Shown here piece after piece: positions 1 to 9,813 of a DNA stretch of 64,000 nt (position 1 is its first letter; every line of letters starts with the position of its first letter). The position numbers and the translations under genes are program-made. The DNA is from Treponema sp. (lineage in GTDB: Bacteria > Spirochaetota > Spirochaetia > Treponematales > Treponemataceae). Where the stretch lies: NCBI GenBank assembly GCA_016294105.1, contig JAEDCN010000005.1, forward strand, positions 62,001 to 126,000, read 5' to 3'. The notes beneath the pieces were generated by a model. It was not told the DNA's origin. It was given only the letters and a program-made list of their open reading frames with translations, and did no database searches.

Positions 1-1
1 G

Positions 2-1006
2 GCAGAGGAAAAATTTAAGGAGGCCACAGAGGCTTACGAGATTCTTTCCGATGAGCAAAAACGTCAGATTTATGATCAGTACGGTTTTGCTGGCCTTGAA
101 GGAATGGGTGGCGGTGGTGGTGGCTATTCCCATGCTTATGCCGACTTTAGTGACTTGTTCGAGGGCTTTGACTTTGGCGGCATTTTTGGCAACATCTTTG
201 GTGGTGGAAGCGGTGGGCGTCGTCGTTCTCCTGATGCTCCAAATCAGGGTGCCAGCCTTCGCTATGACCTGGAAATCAGCTTTAAGGAAGCAGTTTACGG
301 AACAGAAAAGCAGGTTCAGTTCCAGCATACGGAGCCCTGTGAAACTTGTCAGGGAACAGGAGGTGCCAATGGTGCCCGGCGAAAGACCTGTGGAACCTGT
401 GGTGGCTCTGGTCAGGTACGCAGGAACACTGGCTTCTTTGCCTTTGCTCAAACCTGTCCCACCTGTAATGGCGATGGTTCTGTCATAGAAAATCCCTGTA
501 AGGTTTGTGGTGGCTCTGGTCTTCAGCCCAAACGCAAGAAGATTAACATTCAGATTCCCGCTGGAGCAGACAACGGCAAGCGGATTACCATTCCCCGTCA
601 GGGTGATGCTGGCCGCAATGGAGGGCCTGCTGGTGATTTGATTATTGTGGTGCATGTAACTCGCCACCAGTATTTTGAGCGCAGTGGTAACGACTTGTAT
701 TGTGCAGTGCCAATTTCTGCCACCCAGGCAATTCTTGGAGCCGACATCAACGTGACCTCCTTGGATGACAAAAAGATTAAGCTCAAGATTCCTGCTGGTA
801 CTCCCCACGGAAAGCTCCTTCGCTTACGGAACGAGGGTGTTCCCTACAGCGGAACAAATAAAAAGGGCGACTTGTATATTAAGGTTTTGGTGGAAGTGCC
901 CACAAAGCTTTCTTCAAAGCAGAAGGATTTGCTGAAGGAGTTTATGGACATAGAAAAGCCCTCTGACGCACCTTTGCCCAAGGCCTTGTCCGAATTGCAA
1001 AATTAA
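2..1006 (+). CDS. dnaJ: Chaperone DnaJ, 3' part (5' end outside the window)
   Basis: Hsp40 co-chaperone that stimulates DnaK ATPase in the cytoplasm. The frame is open from base 2. It begins in the last part of the J domain ([19 protein letters not shown]), so the HPD loop lies upstream. A Gly/Phe-rich linker follows, then four zinc-binding CxxCxGxG repeats ([32 protein letters not shown]), then the two C-terminal substrate-binding beta domains. All four zinc repeats are intact. The gene ends just before a stem-loop at 1023-1052, and the next gene has its own leader, so dnaJ is probably the last gene of its operon. Confidence 0.97.
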   Translation, partial: AEEKFKEATEAYEILSDEQKRQIYDQYGFAGLEGMGGGGGGYSHAYADFSDLFEGFDFGGIFGNIFGGGSGGRRRSPDAPNQGASLRYDLEISFKEAVYGTEKQVQFQHTEPCETCQGTGGANGARRKTCGTCGGSGQVRRNTGFFAFAQTCPTCNGDGSVIENPCKVCGGSGLQPKRKKINIQIPAGADNGKRITIPRQGDAGRNGGPAGDLIIVVHVTRHQYFERSGNDLYCAVPISATQAILGADINVTSLDDKKIKLKIPAGTPHGKLLRLRNEGVPYSGTNKKGDLYIKVLVEVPTKLSSKQKDLLKEFMDIEKPSDAPLPKALSELQN

Positions 1007-1022
1007 TTTTTTCTTTACAGCG

Positions 1023-1052
1023 CCCCTTGAAAGGTTTTCAATTTTCAAGGGG
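1023..1052 (+). terminator. Stem-loop after dnaJ, probable terminator
   Basis: A perfect 10-bp stem CCCCTTGAAA / TTTCAAGGGG with a 10-nt loop starts 17 bases after the dnaJ stop. The trailing bases are only moderately T-rich (tagtttccc), so termination may be partial. A TATAAT element at 1099-1104, downstream, could serve the next operon, though no good -35 box is visible. Confidence 0.5.
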
Positions 1053-1191
1053 TAGTTTCCCTCCTGATGTTTTTGTTTCATTTTTTTAAATAGTGTGTTA
1101 TAATCAATGATAGTTTTGTCTTAAAGGCCAAGTCCTTTGCAATAACCTTTGAACCACCTCTCCTTTGGGGTGCAAAGAATAAGGAGTTTAT

Positions 1192-2571
1192 ATGCTCAAA
1201 GCTAGACAGCGAATTTGTCTGTTTTGCATAGACACTGTAATTGCTGCTATTTTCATACTGCTCAGTATTTATTTATTTCCCAAGGCTGGTTGGGTCTTTA
1301 CCCTCCTGTGTTCTGTAATTCTGTTCTTTTCCTTGGAGCTGATTGGTGATGCCTTGGTGAAGTACTTGTTTTCTAAAATCGATGATTCAGTTTTGCAAAA
1401 GGGAACAACCTCTCTTATCTCCAATTTTATTCAACGGTTGCGGTTTTGCTACTCCTTGGAAGATTTTTATGAGACAGTTGGAGATGTGCTGGAAGTGCAG
1501 GGTGACTGTTCCGTTTTGTTCATCAATCGAAACAATAATTACGTCTTGTACAATAGTCCAGACAAGCTTACCTGCAAGACAGAAACCATGAACACCTTGG
1601 ACATCAATTTTTCCGATATGAAAACTGACGGTGTGTACTTTATTGACAAGGATTTTGGTCTTACCACTGTTTATAAGTCTACACGAGGCTTCTTTTTGGT
1701 AAAGGGCAACTACCATCTATATATTTTCTGTAAGTACACTCATTTGTTCGACAAGGTAATCTACAATACTCTTTTTGAAGAATACATAAGATTCTTGAAC
1801 CGACAGGAAATCATTACCAACCTTAGTGAAATCACAGAGCTTTCTCGGGAATGGACAATGCTGGCTGATGTTCAGAAGGCTTTCTTGCCTCTGGTTATGC
1901 CAGAAGTACGCCGACTGGAGTTGGCTTCCTATTTCAAGCCCTTGGTAAACGTATCTGGAGACTACTATTCGGTGTTGCCCCTGGATGAGCATAAAACTCT
2001 GGTAATGCTGGGAGACGTATCCGGAAAGGGATTGGCGGCAGCCTTAGTTATGGGCTTGGTGTTGAATACAGTTAAGATTATGGAGGACAAGGAAGATTTG
2101 TCGAATGTCATCCATTCCATTGACCGTGCCATTAAGGATATGAAGTTTCAGGATAAATACACCGTTCTTTTTATAGGCATCATCGACACAGAAAAAATGA
2201 CCATTCGCTATGTAAATGCTTCCATGTCAGATCCTATTATAGTAACTCGTTCTCCAGAAGGCTATCGAATCAAGCCCCTTTCTTCAAACTGTTCTTTGAT
2301 CGGTATCATCGATTTGGATACTGTGGTGGTGGCAGAGCAAAAATTGTTCCGTGGAGATTTGATTCTCATGGCCTCCGACGGTATTTCTGAAGCCATGGAT
2401 GAGGATGGTGTGGAACTGGGTACAACGGATACATATTTGACAACCATCAAGAATAGTGCCAATAAATCTGCTGGTAGCTTTGTGTCAGACTTGGTCAATC
2501 TTGTTTTGTCTCATTCTGGTGGACATCTTCGTGACGACGTTACTATGCTGGTGGCAAAGGTTGAAGGCTAA
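1192..2571 (+). CDS. Membrane-anchored SpoIIE/RsbU-type PP2C serine phosphatase
   Basis: 459 residues. Two hydrophobic N-terminal segments (about residues 8-60) are followed by a sensor-like region (about 90-200) and a C-terminal SpoIIE/PP2C domain (about 230-459). The metal-binding signature is complete: VSGDYYSV, LGDVSGKG, ASDGISE and RDDVTML all keep their aspartates, so the enzyme should be active. By family analogy it dephosphorylates a STAS anti-anti-sigma protein, and one is encoded two genes downstream. AAGGAG lies just upstream of the ATG. The stop codon overlaps the next start by one base (taATG), indicating translational coupling. Confidence 0.9.
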   Translation: MLKARQRICLFCIDTVIAAIFILLSIYLFPKAGWVFTLLCSVILFFSLELIGDALVKYLFSKIDDSVLQKGTTSLISNFIQRLRFCYSLEDFYETVGDVLEVQGDCSVLFINRNNNYVLYNSPDKLTCKTETMNTLDINFSDMKTDGVYFIDKDFGLTTVYKSTRGFFLVKGNYHLYIFCKYTHLFDKVIYNTLFEEYIRFLNRQEIITNLSEITELSREWTMLADVQKAFLPLVMPEVRRLELASYFKPLVNVSGDYYSVLPLDEHKTLVMLGDVSGKGLAAALVMGLVLNTVKIMEDKEDLSNVIHSIDRAIKDMKFQDKYTVLFIGIIDTEKMTIRYVNASMSDPIIVTRSPEGYRIKPLSSNCSLIGIIDLDTVVVAEQKLFRGDLILMASDGISEAMDEDGVELGTTDTYLTTIKNSANKSAGSFVSDLVNLVLSHSGGHLRDDVTMLVAKVEG

Positions 2572-4736
2572 TGGTATATATAATTCTTAACGGCTTATTG
2601 TGTGTGTTTCTGATAGCATATTCCTATGCGGTGGATCGGAATAAGATGATTGAATTCGGAATGACTGTTAACAGCATTCTCTTTCTCTTTTCTTATACCC
2701 TAACTGTTTTTTTGAATCTTTTGCTCATTAATTTCTTTCCCAATTATACCATGATGTACATGCTGGTGCGTGTTTCTGAAATATTGGAAAAATTCTTTTT
2801 GCTGAATTTCTGTCTTAGCATCATGGCATATCCTTCCTTCAAGAAAAGTAAGATTGGGCTTTTGCTTGAAATCCTCATTACACTGGCTCTGGTATATCTT
2901 GTGTTTAAAAATTCCATCAGTATCGTCGCCAGTAAAAATACAGGATTGCATTTTTATACCCAATATATGACTCCTACTTCCTTGTTTAGGTGGCAGACTG
3001 TATTGAATATTCTGTTCCACTATGTTTTTCCTGGAGTTGCTGCCTTGTATATTATTGTAAGACCAGCAAATACCAAGAATAAATTGGAACAGGAGCGCTT
3101 GGTTGTCCATTTGGTGGCCCTGGTGACTGTTGTTTTGTCCTACATAATCTTTACTGCTGCCATTAAAATTGCTCCCTTTTTCTATTCACTGAAAAGCTTT
3201 GGTTATGTGGTGGGAATTTATCTTGCCTATAATGCATCAAAAATTCATATTGTAAATGATTTCAAGACTCTGCTGATGAAATTTCTGCAGATTTTCTGGA
3301 TTTACGTTGTTCCTGCCATTTTGCTGGGTGTAGTAATGATTTTTGTCTCCAAATATAAGGATGACAACTTCATACTGTTCTTGGCCATCATTTCCTTTGT
3401 GCTGGTGGCAATTTTCTTGAGAACCAATATCCTTCCCCAGATTTTTTCTCGCCGTGCTAATGCCCTTACAGTGGGATACGACAAGACCTTGGAAAAAAAA
3501 CTTGCGGATTTGGAATATAACCTTTCCGTTGAAAACTTTGGAAATCAGGTAAGCAAGATTCTTGCTTCGGAAGTAAAGTGTACTGGAATAAATATTCTTA
3601 TCAGCAACGGTAATGAGTTTGCCAGTGTGTATAGCTCTTATCCGTCTATTACCAGTCTGCCCTTGGAATATCCAGCCTTTGACGTGATGATGGGTGTTGG
3701 ACGACAGGTAGCCTTTAAGAATCAGCTGGAATCCCACCATGCCCTTGCTGGTGCTCGAGCTGGTCTTTCTGAAATTTTTGAAAAGGACACCTCCCAGGCC
3801 TGTATCCTTTTGACGGAAGGATACCGTGTTTTCGGTGTTATTCTTTTGAACGAAAAGGAATTAGGAAACGATTACAACAAATATGACTATAATACGTTTA
3901 CCAAGCTGTATCCTCATTTCTTTATGATTGGTTACTACATGAACAGTGTTGCCAACGAGGGTGTTATTGGTACCATCAACCGTGAAATCAAAATGTCGGA
4001 CCAGATTATTCACTCCATTCAGGAGAACATGGACTTTATCCGCAGCCCTAAGATTGATGTGGGCTACATGATGAAGCCTGCCCGAAACATCGGTGGAGAG
4101 TTTATCGACTTTATTCGCCTGACAGATACCCGCCATATTGTAATTCTTGGTTCCATGAGTGGTAAGGGAATTACGGCAAGTATGTCCATGGTGATTATGA
4201 AGTCCATCATCAGAACCTTCTTGGCAGATATCCATGATTTTAAGGAATTGATTCAGCAAATAAATCACTTTATTCGCTTTAACCTGCCACGGGGAACCTT
4301 CTTTGCAGGAGTTTTTGCCCTGTTGGACTTCTCTGACAATATGATGTATTACATCAACTGCGGTATTCCCACTTTGATGTTGTATACTCAGTCCTACAAC
4401 AACGTTATTGAAATTCAAGGTGATGGCCGTGTTTTGGGATTTGTGCCAGACATCAGCAAGTACGTAAAGGTAAAGAAGATCAAGCTAAATCCTGGTGATG
4501 TGATTTTCGCTTGTACTGATGGTTTGATTGAGTCTCAGTCTCTGCGTGGAGAGTCCTATGGAAAGGCTCGACTCCAAAAATCCATTATGGACAACTTGAG
4601 CTATTCTTCAAATAAAATCACTCAGTTTACCTACGAGAATTTGAGGGATTTTACGTCTAAGGAACAAGAGGCCGATATTACTTGTTTGGCCATGAAGATT
4701 TTTGCTGATAAGGGTGGAGCAAATGGAACAACTTAA
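2571..4736 (+). CDS. Polytopic membrane protein with degenerate SpoIIE/PP2C domain
   Basis: 721 residues. About eight hydrophobic segments fill residues 1-290, followed by a GAF-like region (about 320-470) and a C-terminal SpoIIE/PP2C fold (about 490-715). Compared with the active paralogue directly upstream, several metal-site aspartates are changed: GGD is GGE, the GDVSGKG aspartate is serine (GSMSGKG), and DDIT is ADIT. CTDGLIES is kept. It may have weak activity, or act as a non-catalytic partner or sensor. The gene overlaps its upstream neighbour by one base and the STAS gene by 14 bases, so the three form one operon. Confidence 0.85.
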   Translation: MVYIILNGLLCVFLIAYSYAVDRNKMIEFGMTVNSILFLFSYTLTVFLNLLLINFFPNYTMMYMLVRVSEILEKFFLLNFCLSIMAYPSFKKSKIGLLLEILITLALVYLVFKNSISIVASKNTGLHFYTQYMTPTSLFRWQTVLNILFHYVFPGVAALYIIVRPANTKNKLEQERLVVHLVALVTVVLSYIIFTAAIKIAPFFYSLKSFGYVVGIYLAYNASKIHIVNDFKTLLMKFLQIFWIYVVPAILLGVVMIFVSKYKDDNFILFLAIISFVLVAIFLRTNILPQIFSRRANALTVGYDKTLEKKLADLEYNLSVENFGNQVSKILASEVKCTGINILISNGNEFASVYSSYPSITSLPLEYPAFDVMMGVGRQVAFKNQLESHHALAGARAGLSEIFEKDTSQACILLTEGYRVFGVILLNEKELGNDYNKYDYNTFTKLYPHFFMIGYYMNSVANEGVIGTINREIKMSDQIIHSIQENMDFIRSPKIDVGYMMKPARNIGGEFIDFIRLTDTRHIVILGSMSGKGITASMSMVIMKSIIRTFLADIHDFKELIQQINHFIRFNLPRGTFFAGVFALLDFSDNMMYYINCGIPTLMLYTQSYNNVIEIQGDGRVLGFVPDISKYVKVKKIKLNPGDVIFACTDGLIESQSLRGESYGKARLQKSIMDNLSYSSNKITQFTYENLRDFTSKEQEADITCLAMKIFADKGGANGTT

Positions 4737-5049
4737 AATTCAAGAAAAAAAAGGTGCCAATTACAGCTTGCTGGAATTGTTTGGAGTTCTTGACTCCTAT
4801 AATTTTATGGAGCTTCAGCAAAAGGCCTTTGCGCTCATAAAGGAAAAGAATCTGATTCTTGATTTATCGAATCTTTCCTCCATGGATTCTTCTGGATTAA
4901 GTGCAATTTTAGGCTCTAGTACCTTGGGAATGGAGTTTGGAAAGATGCTGTACATCATGAATCCCTCCAGCGAGGCTCGAAAGGCTTTGGAATCAACTGG
5001 CTTTATGGATATGTTCAATATAATTTTCAGCGTGACGGAGGTAGTTTAG
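4723..5049 (+). CDS. STAS-domain anti-anti-sigma factor
   Basis: 108 residues, the size of SpoIIAA/RsbV proteins. The central motif LDLSNLSSMDSSGLSAIL carries the conserved serine that is phosphorylated by a partner kinase and dephosphorylated by PP2C phosphatases. The ATG at 4723 follows a purine-rich AGGGTGGAG. An upstream in-frame TTG at 4702 has no better site. The gene overlaps the end of the phosphatase gene. The cognate anti-sigma kinase and sigma factor are not adjacent. The output could be a sigma factor or another partner. Confidence 0.9.
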   Translation: MEQLKIQEKKGANYSLLELFGVLDSYNFMELQQKAFALIKEKNLILDLSNLSSMDSSGLSAILGSSTLGMEFGKMLYIMNPSSEARKALESTGFMDMFNIIFSVTEVV

Positions 5050-5892
5050 TTGAACAAGTGGGTGAATATAATCTTGGTGGCTCTTCTGTGTATCAGCTCA
5101 GCTACCTGTCAGCGGGGAAAGCCTATTACCGAAAAGAATGGAGCGGGTGGAACTGTGAGTGAGACCCAAGCCCAATTTCCAGTTAAGGAAAAAGTATCTG
5201 CTGAAATACAAAAATTGCATCGAGTATTCGCTTCCCTATCCCAGCGGACTCGTGACGGCATTGTAAATGGGGATTCCCAGGAGTTTTTAGCCGACTTACA
5301 GCAGGTTCTGGCAGAGGATGCGGACAATCTTTTGACCTTGGTGGATAAGCAACACTATCTTGCTGCTGACTTTGTTCCTGCCGATATTGTTGCCCTAAAG
5401 GCCAATGATTTTTACCTTTTGAATCGTAACGACCTTTCCCTGCGGGTGCCTGTGGAAAAATCCTTGCGGGAAATGGGTTTGGCGGCTAAGGCAGATGGAA
5501 TCAACTTGGTGGTAAGTTCCACCTACCGCTCCTACGATTATCAAAAAAATCTGTATGAACGCAATGTTCGTCAGCTAGGTAAGGAGGTGGCTGACCGGGA
5601 ATCAGCTCCACCTGGGGCAAGTCAGCATCAGCTGGGAGTGGCAGTGGACTTTGGCTCCATTACCGATGACTTTGCCCAGACAAAGCAGGGAAGGTGGCTT
5701 GCTTCCAATGCAGGCAAATATGGCTGGTCCCTGTCCTTTCCTGACGGCTATGAGGATGTAACGGGGTATCGTTGGGAATGTTGGCACTATCGCTATATCG
5801 GTGTGACGGCAGTGGAATTCCAGAAAAAGTGGTTTTCCGATGTGCAGCAATTCATGCTGGAGTTCATTCACGCCTGGAAAACCGTTCAATAA
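5050..5892 (+). CDS. VanY-family D-Ala-D-Ala carboxypeptidase, probable lipoprotein
   Basis: 280 residues. It begins with a hydrophobic leader ending in SSATC (Cys about 20), a relaxed spirochaete-style lipobox, so it is probably membrane-anchored outside the inner membrane. The C-terminal half carries the LAS metallopeptidase motifs: STYRSYDYQ, SQHQLGVAVDFG (HxxGxxxD zinc ligands) and WECWHYRY (third ligand His). The family trims the terminal D-Ala of peptidoglycan stem peptides. The start codon is a TTG directly abutting the STAS stop codon, so expression probably depends on translational coupling. A bidirectional terminator follows. Confidence 0.85.
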   Translation: MNKWVNIILVALLCISSATCQRGKPITEKNGAGGTVSETQAQFPVKEKVSAEIQKLHRVFASLSQRTRDGIVNGDSQEFLADLQQVLAEDADNLLTLVDKQHYLAADFVPADIVALKANDFYLLNRNDLSLRVPVEKSLREMGLAAKADGINLVVSSTYRSYDYQKNLYERNVRQLGKEVADRESAPPGASQHQLGVAVDFGSITDDFAQTKQGRWLASNAGKYGWSLSFPDGYEDVTGYRWECWHYRYIGVTAVEFQKKWFSDVQQFMLEFIHAWKTVQ

Positions 5893-5898
5893 AAAGAT

Positions 5899-5938
5899 GC
5901 CAGCTACTGGGAAATGCTTCTGGTAGGCTGGCTTTTTT
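5899..5938. terminator. Bidirectional intrinsic terminator between convergent genes
   Basis: Stem GCCAGC-TAC pairs with GTA-G-GCTGGC and is followed by TTTTTT on the plus strand. On the minus strand the same stem is followed by ATCTTTTTATT. It sits between the convergent VanY-type and CDF genes. Confidence 0.8.
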
Positions 5939-5973
5939 GTTTTAAGTAGGATTCTTTGTTTATGGAGTTGTTG

Positions 5974-6951
5974 TTACAAGTCCGATTCTGAAAGTCCAAA
6001 CTGCTCTTGGGAATGATGGCTGCTGTGGCCTGCTGGCTCCATGTGCACTACAATGTCATAGACTTCGGGAATTGCCTTTCGCACCACAGATTCCACCTGC
6101 TCTGCTAGTTCGTGGGCATCGTGGAGGCTAATATCGGGATCAACTTCTATATCCATGTCAATATCCCACAAGGCGGCAATCTTTCTGATACGTACTCGAT
6201 GAGGATTGGAAACTCCTTCCACCCTTTTTACGGCGTTAAAAAGCCGATGATACAAATCCTTGTCTAGGTTTCCATCCATAAGTTCCAGATTCATCTGCAA
6301 AAAGATGGATATGGCATTTTTCAAAACCCACAGTCCCACCAAAAAGGCCACCACTGGGTCAAGTATGGGTAACGAAAAGATTTTTGCACCTGCCAAGCCC
6401 ACCAGTACGGAAACGGAGATAATGCTATCTGTAGCCATGTTTTTCGCGTTGGCTAAAATCATGATGCTTTCAGCTTTTTTTCCCAGCCGATACTGGGACC
6501 AGGCTAAAAGTAGCTTTCCCACTATGGAAATAAGGGAAACAATCAAAAGGAGGGAGCTGGTAGCAGGGATTTGTGTGAACTGTGTACCTTGCCCCAGATG
6601 GATAAGATATTGAAGGAGCTTGCCACCAGCAGAAAGACTCAGCTGCATTCCGGCATAGAAGATGATGAAGGCTACCACCATGGTGGCTGTAGTTTCTGCA
6701 CGGCCGTGTCCCCAGGGATGCTGTTGGTCTGAGGGCTGCTGGATAATCCTGCTAATAATTAAGGTCATGCAGGCAATGCTGACGTCGGTGGCAGAATCAA
6801 GGCCGTCACCAAGAACTGCAAGGCTTCCGGCTATACTGCCCGCCACTATCTTGATGACAGCCAATGAAAGATTACCCAAAAGGGCAATCCAGCCAGCCAG
6901 AGAAATGAGTTTCATTCGGGATGTTTCCGATACCTTCTGTGGCTGATTCAT
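5974..6951 (-). CDS. Cation diffusion facilitator (CDF) metal exporter
   Basis: 325 residues with six hydrophobic segments. The CDF signature is present: LAVLGDGLDSATDVSI in the second membrane segment carries the metal-site aspartates, and HPWGHGRAE follows. A second Asp pair occurs near LDPVVAF in the fifth segment. A C-terminal cytoplasmic ferredoxin-like domain follows (about 225-310) with metal-site histidines (VVHMEPAGHSSHH). CDF proteins export Zn, Fe, Mn, Co or Cd in exchange for protons. The metal cannot be decided here. The ATG lies 3 bases after the leuS stop, so the two genes are co-transcribed. Confidence 0.9.
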   Translation of the reverse strand: MNQPQKVSETSRMKLISLAGWIALLGNLSLAVIKIVAGSIAGSLAVLGDGLDSATDVSIACMTLIISRIIQQPSDQQHPWGHGRAETTATMVVAFIIFYAGMQLSLSAGGKLLQYLIHLGQGTQFTQIPATSSLLLIVSLISIVGKLLLAWSQYRLGKKAESIMILANAKNMATDSIISVSVLVGLAGAKIFSLPILDPVVAFLVGLWVLKNAISIFLQMNLELMDGNLDKDLYHRLFNAVKRVEGVSNPHRVRIRKIAALWDIDMDIEVDPDISLHDAHELAEQVESVVRKAIPEVYDIVVHMEPAGHSSHHSQEQFGLSESDL

Positions 6952-6954
6952 GGA

Positions 6955-9618
6955 TTATTTTACTACAATGTTTACAAGCTTGTTGGGTACAACGATAACC
7001 TTCACCGGAGCCTTGCCTTCCATAAAGCGGATGACAGACTCACAGGAAAGGGCCTGTTTTTCCAATTCAGCCTTGTCTGTATTTATAGCAGCCTGGAAGT
7101 CGGCACGCTTTTTACCGTTAATCTGCACAACGATGGTACAGCTGTCGTCCTGACAAAGCTCTTCCTTGTAGGTAGGCCAGCTTTCGTAGGCGATGGTATT
7201 GGTGTTGCCCAGCTTTTCCCACAATTCCTCTCCTAAGTGGGGAGCGTAGGGTGAAAGCATCTTGACAAAGCCGCTCCACAATGCCTTGGGGATAGCCTCC
7301 ATTTTGGCTGCATCGTTGATGAAAATCATCATCTGGCTAATGGCAGTATTGAAGTTTAAGGTGTCTGTGTCCTGGCTTACCTTCTTTACGGTCTTGTGGT
7401 ACAGCTTTCTCAGTTCAGCCAACTTTCCTTCCAGCTTGCCTTCCATATCCTCATCGGTCATGGGTTTTTCTGATACCGCCCAAATCTTTTCCAAGAAGCG
7501 ATGGATTCCGATAAGGCCGTTGGTATTCCAAGGCTTGGAAATTTCCAGTGGTCCCATGAACATTTCATACATACGAACGGAGTCGGCACCGTAGTCTCGA
7601 ATTACGTCATCTGGGTTGATAACGTTCTTCAGTGACTTGGACATCTTGGCAATAACTCGCTCAAGCTTTTCTCCCGTTTCCTTTTCAATAAATACATCGG
7701 GAGCTGTTTCTTCCACGGCATCGGTGGGAACAAGAGTCTTGTTCTTTCGCTGGAAGGCAAAGGAGGTAATCATTCCCTGGTTAACCAGCCGCTGGAAGGG
7801 CTCCTTGGTGTTTACCAATCCCAAGTCGAACAAAACCTTGTGCCAGAATCGGGCATACAGCAGGTGGAGTACGGCGTGCTCGGCACCACCAACATACAGG
7901 TCTACAGGCATCCAGTAATCCACCACTTCTTTTGAGGCGAATTCCTTATCATTATGGGGATCAAGATAGCGAAGATAGTACCAGCAGGAGCCTGCCCACT
8001 GAGGCATGGTGTTTGTTTCCCGTCGGGCTGCTCCACCACATTCAGGACAGGTACAGTTTACCCAGTCGGTAATGCCTGCCAAGGGGCTTTCTCCTGTTCC
8101 TGTAGGCTGGTAGGTTTTTACCTCTGGTAGCTTGAGGGGAAGCTGGTCTTCTTTCAGGGGAACACAACCACATTTTTCGCAGTGTACCAGTGGAATAGGC
8201 TCTCCCCAGTACCGCTGGCGGCTGAATACCCAGTCACGGAGCTTGTAGTTTACAGCCTTCTTTCCGATTCCCTGCTGATTGAGCCACTCAATCATGGCGG
8301 GGATAGTGTAGGAAGTGGCCATACCAGTGAAGTTGCCACTGTTAATGGTGTAGCCGTCGGCGGCAGTACACTGGGCTGCTACGTTGAAAACCTCTGGGTG
8401 GGCCTGTACCAGTGCCTGGTAGGCATCATCATCCTTTGCTGCTTCCAAAAGTTTTGCTACACCAGCTTCCAGGTTTCCGGCGGCCAGGGATGCAATTTCT
8501 TCCTTAGAGGCCACTACCTTCAAGATAGGCAGGTTGAATTCCTTGGCAAAGTCCCAGTCACGTTCGTCGTGGGCAGGAACAGCCATAATGGCACCAGTTC
8601 CGTAGGATACTAGGATATAGTCTGAAATCCAGATGGGGATTTTTGCTCCGTTTACTGGATTGATGGCATAGGAACCGGTGAACACACCAGTTTTTTCCTT
8701 GGCCAAGTCGGTGCGTTCCAAATCACTTTTCTTTGCAGCAGCTTCTACATAGGCTTCTACTGCGGACTTTTGCTCAGCTGTGGTGAGACTGGGAACAAGC
8801 TTGTGTTCAGGAGCTACAACCATGTAGGTGGCACCGTAGAGGGTGTCGGCTCTGGTGGTGTAAATCAAAAGCTCCTGGTCGGTGGGATTTCCCTCTGCAT
8901 CGGCAATCTTAAAGGATACCTCGCCACCCTCACTCTTTCCAATCCAGTTCCGCTGCATAAGCTTTACTGATTCAGGCCAGTCCAAGCCCTCCAAATCCTC
9001 TAGCAACCGCTCGGCATAAGCGGTAATCTTGAGAATCCACTGGCGGATGGTTTTTCGGGTAACGGCAGTTCCACAGCGGTCACAACGACCTTCCTTTACC
9101 TCTTCGTTGGCAAGACCAGTAAGACAGCTGGGACACCAGTTGATGGGAGTTTCTGCCTCGTAGGCCAGTCCCTTTTTGTACAGCTGCAGGAAGATCCACT
9201 GGGTCCAGTGATAGTAGTCGGGAGTACAGGTGGAAACGCAGCGGTCCCAGTCATAGGAAAAGCCCAAGGCCTTGATTTGCTGGGTAAAATGCTCAATATT
9301 TGCGTTGGTGGTAGTGGCAGGATGGGTTCCTGTCTTGATGGCATAGTTTTCGGCGGGAAGGCCAAAGGCATCGTATCCCATGGGATGAAGCACATTGTAG
9401 CCATTCATCCGCAGGTAGCGGCAATAAATGTCTGTGGCGGTGTAGCCTTCAGGATGTCCTACATGGAGTCCCTGGGCGGAGGGGTAGGGGAACATGTCCA
9501 GCACGTAGCGTCGCTTAGCGCTCTCAAATTTTGTGTCCTCAGTTACCTTAAAGGTCTTGTTCTTTTCCCAATAGGCCTGCCACTTGGGCTCTATGGATTC
9601 AAAGGGATATTTTGCCAT
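6955..9618 (-). CDS. leuS: Leucyl-tRNA synthetase
   Basis: 887 residues, slightly longer than typical bacterial LeuRS. Class I signatures are clear: HVGHP (HIGH equivalent, about residue 54) and KMSKS (about residue 635). The CP1 editing domain lies between them, with its threonine-rich site TTRADTLYG, and zinc-finger-like cysteines are present (CPSC...CDRCG and CEKCG...CPECG). A C-terminal anticodon-binding region follows. GAGGA precedes the ATG. A promoter of form TTGAGA-17-TATACT lies at 9668-9696 with a palindrome next to it. Confidence 0.98.
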   Translation of the reverse strand: MAKYPFESIEPKWQAYWEKNKTFKVTEDTKFESAKRRYVLDMFPYPSAQGLHVGHPEGYTATDIYCRYLRMNGYNVLHPMGYDAFGLPAENYAIKTGTHPATTTNANIEHFTQQIKALGFSYDWDRCVSTCTPDYYHWTQWIFLQLYKKGLAYEAETPINWCPSCLTGLANEEVKEGRCDRCGTAVTRKTIRQWILKITAYAERLLEDLEGLDWPESVKLMQRNWIGKSEGGEVSFKIADAEGNPTDQELLIYTTRADTLYGATYMVVAPEHKLVPSLTTAEQKSAVEAYVEAAAKKSDLERTDLAKEKTGVFTGSYAINPVNGAKIPIWISDYILVSYGTGAIMAVPAHDERDWDFAKEFNLPILKVVASKEEIASLAAGNLEAGVAKLLEAAKDDDAYQALVQAHPEVFNVAAQCTAADGYTINSGNFTGMATSYTIPAMIEWLNQQGIGKKAVNYKLRDWVFSRQRYWGEPIPLVHCEKCGCVPLKEDQLPLKLPEVKTYQPTGTGESPLAGITDWVNCTCPECGGAARRETNTMPQWAGSCWYYLRYLDPHNDKEFASKEVVDYWMPVDLYVGGAEHAVLHLLYARFWHKVLFDLGLVNTKEPFQRLVNQGMITSFAFQRKNKTLVPTDAVEETAPDVFIEKETGEKLERVIAKMSKSLKNVINPDDVIRDYGADSVRMYEMFMGPLEISKPWNTNGLIGIHRFLEKIWAVSEKPMTDEDMEGKLEGKLAELRKLYHKTVKKVSQDTDTLNFNTAISQMMIFINDAAKMEAIPKALWSGFVKMLSPYAPHLGEELWEKLGNTNTIAYESWPTYKEELCQDDSCTIVVQINGKKRADFQAAINTDKAELEKQALSCESVIRFMEGKAPVKVIVVPNKLVNIVVK

Positions 9619-9642
9619 GATTTTCCTCTATAAAAAACTGAT

Positions 9643-9696
9643 ATTGTCTTGACCTAGACAATGTAAGAGTATACCACGAAGAAGCGTCTTTCTCAA
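9643..9696 (-). promoter_or_regulatory. leuS promoter with palindrome at the transcription start
   Basis: Reading the minus strand, TTGAGA (9691-9696), a 17-bp spacer and TATACT (9668-9673) form a good sigma-70 type promoter. The expected start is near 9661. An inverted repeat ATTGTCT-6-AGACAAT (9643-9662) covers that point. It could be an operator or a 5'-UTR hairpin. Which one is not decided by the sequence. Confidence 0.65.
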
Positions 9697-9761
9697 GGGT
9701 GGAAAATCTCCTTCGCTGTGTCTGATACAGGGATTTGCTACCGAGCAATTCCTGTTAAAAT

Positions 9762-9792
9762 AAAAAAACCGTACCTCCAAAAGGAAGTACGG
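9762..9792 (-). terminator. Terminator of the butyrate gene cluster
   Basis: On the minus strand, CCGTACTTCC-TTTT-GGAGGTACGG is followed by TTTTTTTA. It is located 22 bases past the CoA-transferase stop and upstream of the leuS promoter. Confidence 0.85.
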
Positions 9793-9813
9793 CCTTGTAT
9801 CATGTATCTGAAA

